Assembly (NCBI RefSeq): GCF_964204645.1
Contig: NC_134025.1
Location: forward strand, 26,070,001-26,134,000
Direction of reading: 5' to 3'
DNA: 64,000 nt
From: Tubulanus polymorphus
Taxonomy: Eukaryota; Nemertea; Palaeonemertea; Tubulaniformes; Tubulanidae
Both the position numbers and the translations under genes were made by a program. The notes beneath the pieces are model-generated. The model worked only from the letters and a program-made list of their open reading frames with translations, made no database searches and was not told the origin of the DNA. Shown here piece by piece: positions 62,101 through 64,000 of this stretch. The first letter of the stretch is position 1; every line of letters begins with the position of its first letter.

Positions 62101-64000
62101 TGCGCGATTTATTTGACGTTGATTTCATCATAGAACTGTGGGTTGAGCTTTTCTCGTCATCTTTTACTGGTTTACTTAGAGTTACAGTGATAGAACTGTT
62201 TGTTTTAGACTTTTTAGTTATAAATGTAGGCAGATCGTTATCAGAGTTGGAAATACTGGCGACACTACTATTACTTCCATTAGAACTTTCATCACATTTA
62301 GCAGTTTTTGTATCAGCATTATCTAATTTACTGGATGCAGAGAAATCACTGGTAATCTTGCCGATATTAGATTCCGATGTTGTTTTTGAAATCGGCGTAC
62401 TTAAATCTGCCACTTTTTTCTCTTGATTTTCCGATTTAGATTTTAGAGATTCTGCATTGGATTTCTCCGGAGCCGGCGGCGAATCATCATTTTTATTTTT
62501 CTTTGAGTCTGATTTACTGCTCTTTTCACTGGTGTCCTTCGACGAAGAACCCGAACTCACGCTATCAACGCTCTTGCGTTGTTTCTTCTTCGCGGAATTT
62601 CCTTTATCGGCGACGCGTTTGCGTTTTGGTTCAGATCTTTGCTCCGAGTCGCTCAAAATTTCGTCATCCTTTCCACCGCCCTCTTTAAGATTAGTCGGCC
62701 TCGCCGCGCGTCCTTTTACTTTCGAATACATATCACATTCGAACACGTTGATCTTGCCGTCTTTTAAATCCTCCCAGAACGTATCCTTCAGGGTCGTTTC
62801 GTCATCTTCTATGTATTCAAACTTCGGTCCCTGTAATATACGTAGAACTGAAATTCAATCTCAGCAGCTGAATGATTGTCATTTCTATCACTGACAAGGG
62901 AAAACCAAAATGGCACATCTCTAATAACTATGCATACTTGAGCATTTCTGATATATCTCATTACCCGTAAATGAAAAATGTTTAAAAACATAAATACTGT
63001 ATTCTCTGAGGTATATCCCCGCTGGCAACGTACCAAAATATAACTTCTTACAATAGGTTCATAGAATATCTTATAGCCTAACTGGCGAATTTGATAAAAA
63101 CTATTACCGCAAATGGAGGCTCTTGCCTGAGAGAATACAAAATATTAAAATAAACACAACTGTCTATTAAACAAAATAAGTTTACCTGAATCGAATTTGA
63201 TTCCTATAAAAGTGAAATAACCTAGCTACATTTGGAATACAGAGGTTTAATGGTATATGATGGCATTATGATGAAATCGCAATATACGACACAATCCTCT
63301 GTACGACTCATGCAATATGCCTGATAAGTAACAGAAGTTTGTACAGATTGTAATTCAGCGATCATACAGAAAATTCTTATTTTGACATTAAGCCAAATTT
63401 AATCCGAGTAATCCATTTTCCAACAGAGGCGGTTATATTTGAATTCATCTATCCGTCACAATAGCGAATCCAATTCTATGATATATAGCCTATTTAGATC
63501 AAGGTTAATCTAAAATCAATTTTACAACAAAATTTTTTTTAGTACAACAAGCAACATAGAAAAAGTGCAAACCTTAGCAATTGATGATTTCTTTTTATCC
63601 TGAAATATAAAACTGAGGAATAATTGCACATGCATAAAGCAACAAAGAATGAAATAAGGTGCTGTGAGAAGACACTATTAGAAAAGCCTAGATGAGTGCA
63701 ATGCAGCCGCCCACAGCGAAGTCGAAGTAACGGCATCATTTCAGAAATAGTTCCACCACCCCATCAATACAAGACATAGCTTAACCAGGTCCAGAGCCAA
63801 ACATGGGTTTACATATCATAAAATATGCAAGATATATTTTACTGACCGACATTCTTCTTTTCACGGCTTCATCTTTCTTCTTCTTAGCTTTTTCCTGCTG
63901 TTGCTTTTTATAAGCGTCAATCATGTCAACGCAGCTCATAAGATTTTCGTAAGGTTCCCAGGTATCATAGCTCGGGTTGTAGCCTTCCCAACGAACTTTG
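59136..64000 (-). CDS. MPHOSPH8: M-phase phosphoprotein 8 (MPP8) orthologue, partial (11 exons)
   Basis: In vertebrates MPP8 reads H3K9me3 through its chromodomain and works with TASOR and periphilin in the HUSH complex, which silences transposons and intronless transgenes. Here 11 phase-consistent exons give about 836 residues, counted from the right edge. A chromodomain end (1-30, KVRWEGY and DTWEP) is followed by a Lys/Glu helix and a Ser/Lys-rich disordered middle (about 60-500). Ankyrin repeats (537-695) come next, then the C-terminal domain (696-836) ending in VKLVVCAYKAHLTIPMPVC and TGA. The domain order and the ankyrin start EFKYAVKSGDYMKV closely resemble vertebrate MPP8, as I remember it. 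The N-terminus lies to the right of the window. Other chromodomain-ankyrin proteins (CDYL, HP1) lack this combination. Assembly into a HUSH complex in this organism is inference. Confidence 0.93.
59313..59399 (-). CDS. MPHOSPH8: MPP8 exon: C-terminal domain, part 3
   Basis: The 29 residues read DGNFVMTFSPLHNGKNELHI and VLAQAQNTR. They match the F-V-x-S-F-S-P ... G-x-N-x-L strand pair of the family. The exon is phase 0 on both sides, with donor GTAAGT. Confidence 0.92.
59507..59634 (-). CDS. MPHOSPH8: MPP8 exon: C-terminal domain, part 2
   Basis: The exon encodes VGTLLFLAHTRIAGQDMKCR, then GSCAVKSVILNGVVQAPL. The beta-rich pattern G-x-L-L-F ... G-x-C-x-V-x-x-V-x-L-N matches the C-terminal domain of MPP8, the part that contacts TASOR in vertebrates. 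Confidence 0.93.
59741..59892 (-). CDS. MPHOSPH8: MPP8 exon: C-terminal domain, part 1
   Basis: The exon encodes LSMAFESQVNVTVNNAAKLL, then HPLFPIQCLA and FKHELQPTVP. The position after the ankyrins and the HPLFPIQCLAI motif correspond to the vertebrate segment with an L-x-P-V-F-P-I core. It leaves in phase 1 through GTAAGT. Confidence 0.9.
60008..60252 (-). CDS. MPHOSPH8: MPP8 exon: ankyrin repeats 3-5
   Basis: The exon completes repeat 3 (GHVCTVSLLLQLNAHAN) and encodes repeat 4, TGETALMKAVKRGYKQITKL. A degenerate capping repeat follows (NDMTAAKLAKLMKNQDIHDM). It leaves in phase 2 through GTAAGT. Confidence 0.95.
60420..60649 (-). CDS. MPHOSPH8: MPP8 exon: ankyrin repeats 1-3 (first part)
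   Basis: The sequence SEFKYAVKSGDYMKVEQAL begins the ankyrin block. TGMTLMMIAAQQGFDDIIET and NGMTALMHACEH carry the G-x-T-x-L-x-x-A-x-x-x-G consensus. The donor is GTACGT. Confidence 0.96.
60943..61050 (-). CDS. MPHOSPH8: MPP8 exon: acidic segment before ankyrins
   Basis: The exon encodes DYESFKYELEDVDIDEWDRQ and ETERISQRPPPIELTN. It enters in phase 1 and leaves in phase 1 through GTAAGG, matching the neighbouring exons. Its position directly before the ankyrin block is the only hint of role. Confidence 0.85.
61310..61376 (-). CDS. MPHOSPH8: MPP8 exon: ETNLEHIKP segment
   Basis: The 22 residues (ETNLEHIKPTTNLFDLVDND) link the disordered middle to the acidic segment. Acceptor TTCCTAG and donor GTATGT fit, and the exon exits in phase 1 into the next one. 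Confidence 0.8.
61577..62830 (-). CDS. MPHOSPH8: MPP8 large exon: disordered Ser/Lys-rich middle
   Basis: The exon encodes 418 residues. It opens with GPKFEYIEDDETTLKDTFWE and DLKDGKINVFECDMYSKVKG, an ordered-looking segment. A long region rich in Ser, Lys, Asp and Thr follows, with possible nuclear localisation signals (PKRKRVADKG, KKKQRKS). It ends EQEWLQQEDPFL. Most of it looks intrinsically disordered, like the middle of vertebrate MPP8, where many phosphorylation sites lie. The donor is GTAAGT. Confidence 0.92.
62831..63572. other. MPP8 intron
   Basis: This 0.74-kb AT-rich intron lies between the large exon and the microexon. No signal is seen beyond its splice sites. Another tiny exon could be hidden here. 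Confidence 0.6.
63573..63599 (-). CDS. MPHOSPH8: MPP8 27-base microexon
   Basis: The predicted exon encodes nine residues, DKKKSSIAK, between TTTCAG and GTTTGC and is phase 0 on both sides. Adding or skipping it keeps the frame. It continues the basic composition of the chromodomain exon. It is too short for homology, so transcript data would be needed to confirm it. Confidence 0.55.
63847..64000 (-). CDS. MPHOSPH8: MPP8 exon: chromodomain C-terminal half
   Basis: The exon encodes KVRWEGYNPSYDTWEPYENL and a basic helix (KKQQQEKAKKKKDEAVKRR). The W and Y of VRWEGY correspond to two aromatic-cage positions of chromodomains, and DTWEP is the conserved core. The first cage aromatic lies outside the window. 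The exon is open at the right edge; its donor is GTCAGT after ATGTCG. Confidence 0.93.

Noticed and set aside
61626-62894. Several plus-strand open frames up to 145 codons
   Set aside because: They are the antisense of the Ser/Lys-rich MPP8 exon, whose minus-strand frame is clearly coding.

Overview
The window is eukaryotic nuclear DNA, almost certainly from a metazoan and most likely an invertebrate. It is AT-rich, with many short coding exons bounded by GT..AG splice sites, introns from about 80 bases to 14 kb, dinucleotide microsatellites and small fold-back repeats. There are no operons, ribosome binding sites, rRNA or CRISPR arrays, and I recognised no tRNA. The style (CpG-rich patches alternating with CpG-poor ones, palindromic MITE-like elements) suggests a marine lophotrochozoan, but that placement is a guess.

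Two protein-coding genes are well supported, both on the minus strand and both incomplete. Gene 1 fills most of the window (279-48529): 27 phase-consistent exons encode about 1,668 residues of a MyTH4-FERM unconventional myosin. From the N-terminal side it has the motor (48.5-39.3 kb), three IQ motifs (38.5-26.9 kb), a long acidic and Ser-rich linker (26.1-24.0 kb), one MyTH4 domain (24.1-23.3 kb), one FERM domain (23.2-2.4 kb) and an extra exon after the FERM (279-415). The start codon exon lies upstream of 48.53 kb and was not found. The C-terminus continues past the left edge.

Gene 2 (59136 to the right edge) is an MPHOSPH8 (MPP8) orthologue: chromodomain, Ser/Lys-rich disordered middle, ankyrin repeats and the conserved C-terminal domain, in 11 exons with a stop codon at 59136. 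In vertebrates MPP8 is the H3K9me3-reading subunit of the HUSH silencing complex.

Between the genes (about 48.5-58 kb) no gene could be assigned; two short minus-strand exon-like segments near 56.1 and 56.45 kb deserve transcript evidence. The long introns hold microsatellites (an AT tract of about 170 bases at 30.9 kb), a 600-base purine tract with 125-base tandem units at 15.1-15.7 kb, a fold-back element at 32.7-33.0 kb, a 52-base near-perfect palindrome at 47.35 kb and other small repeats. The two genes have no evident functional link: one is a cytoskeletal motor, the other a chromatin reader.
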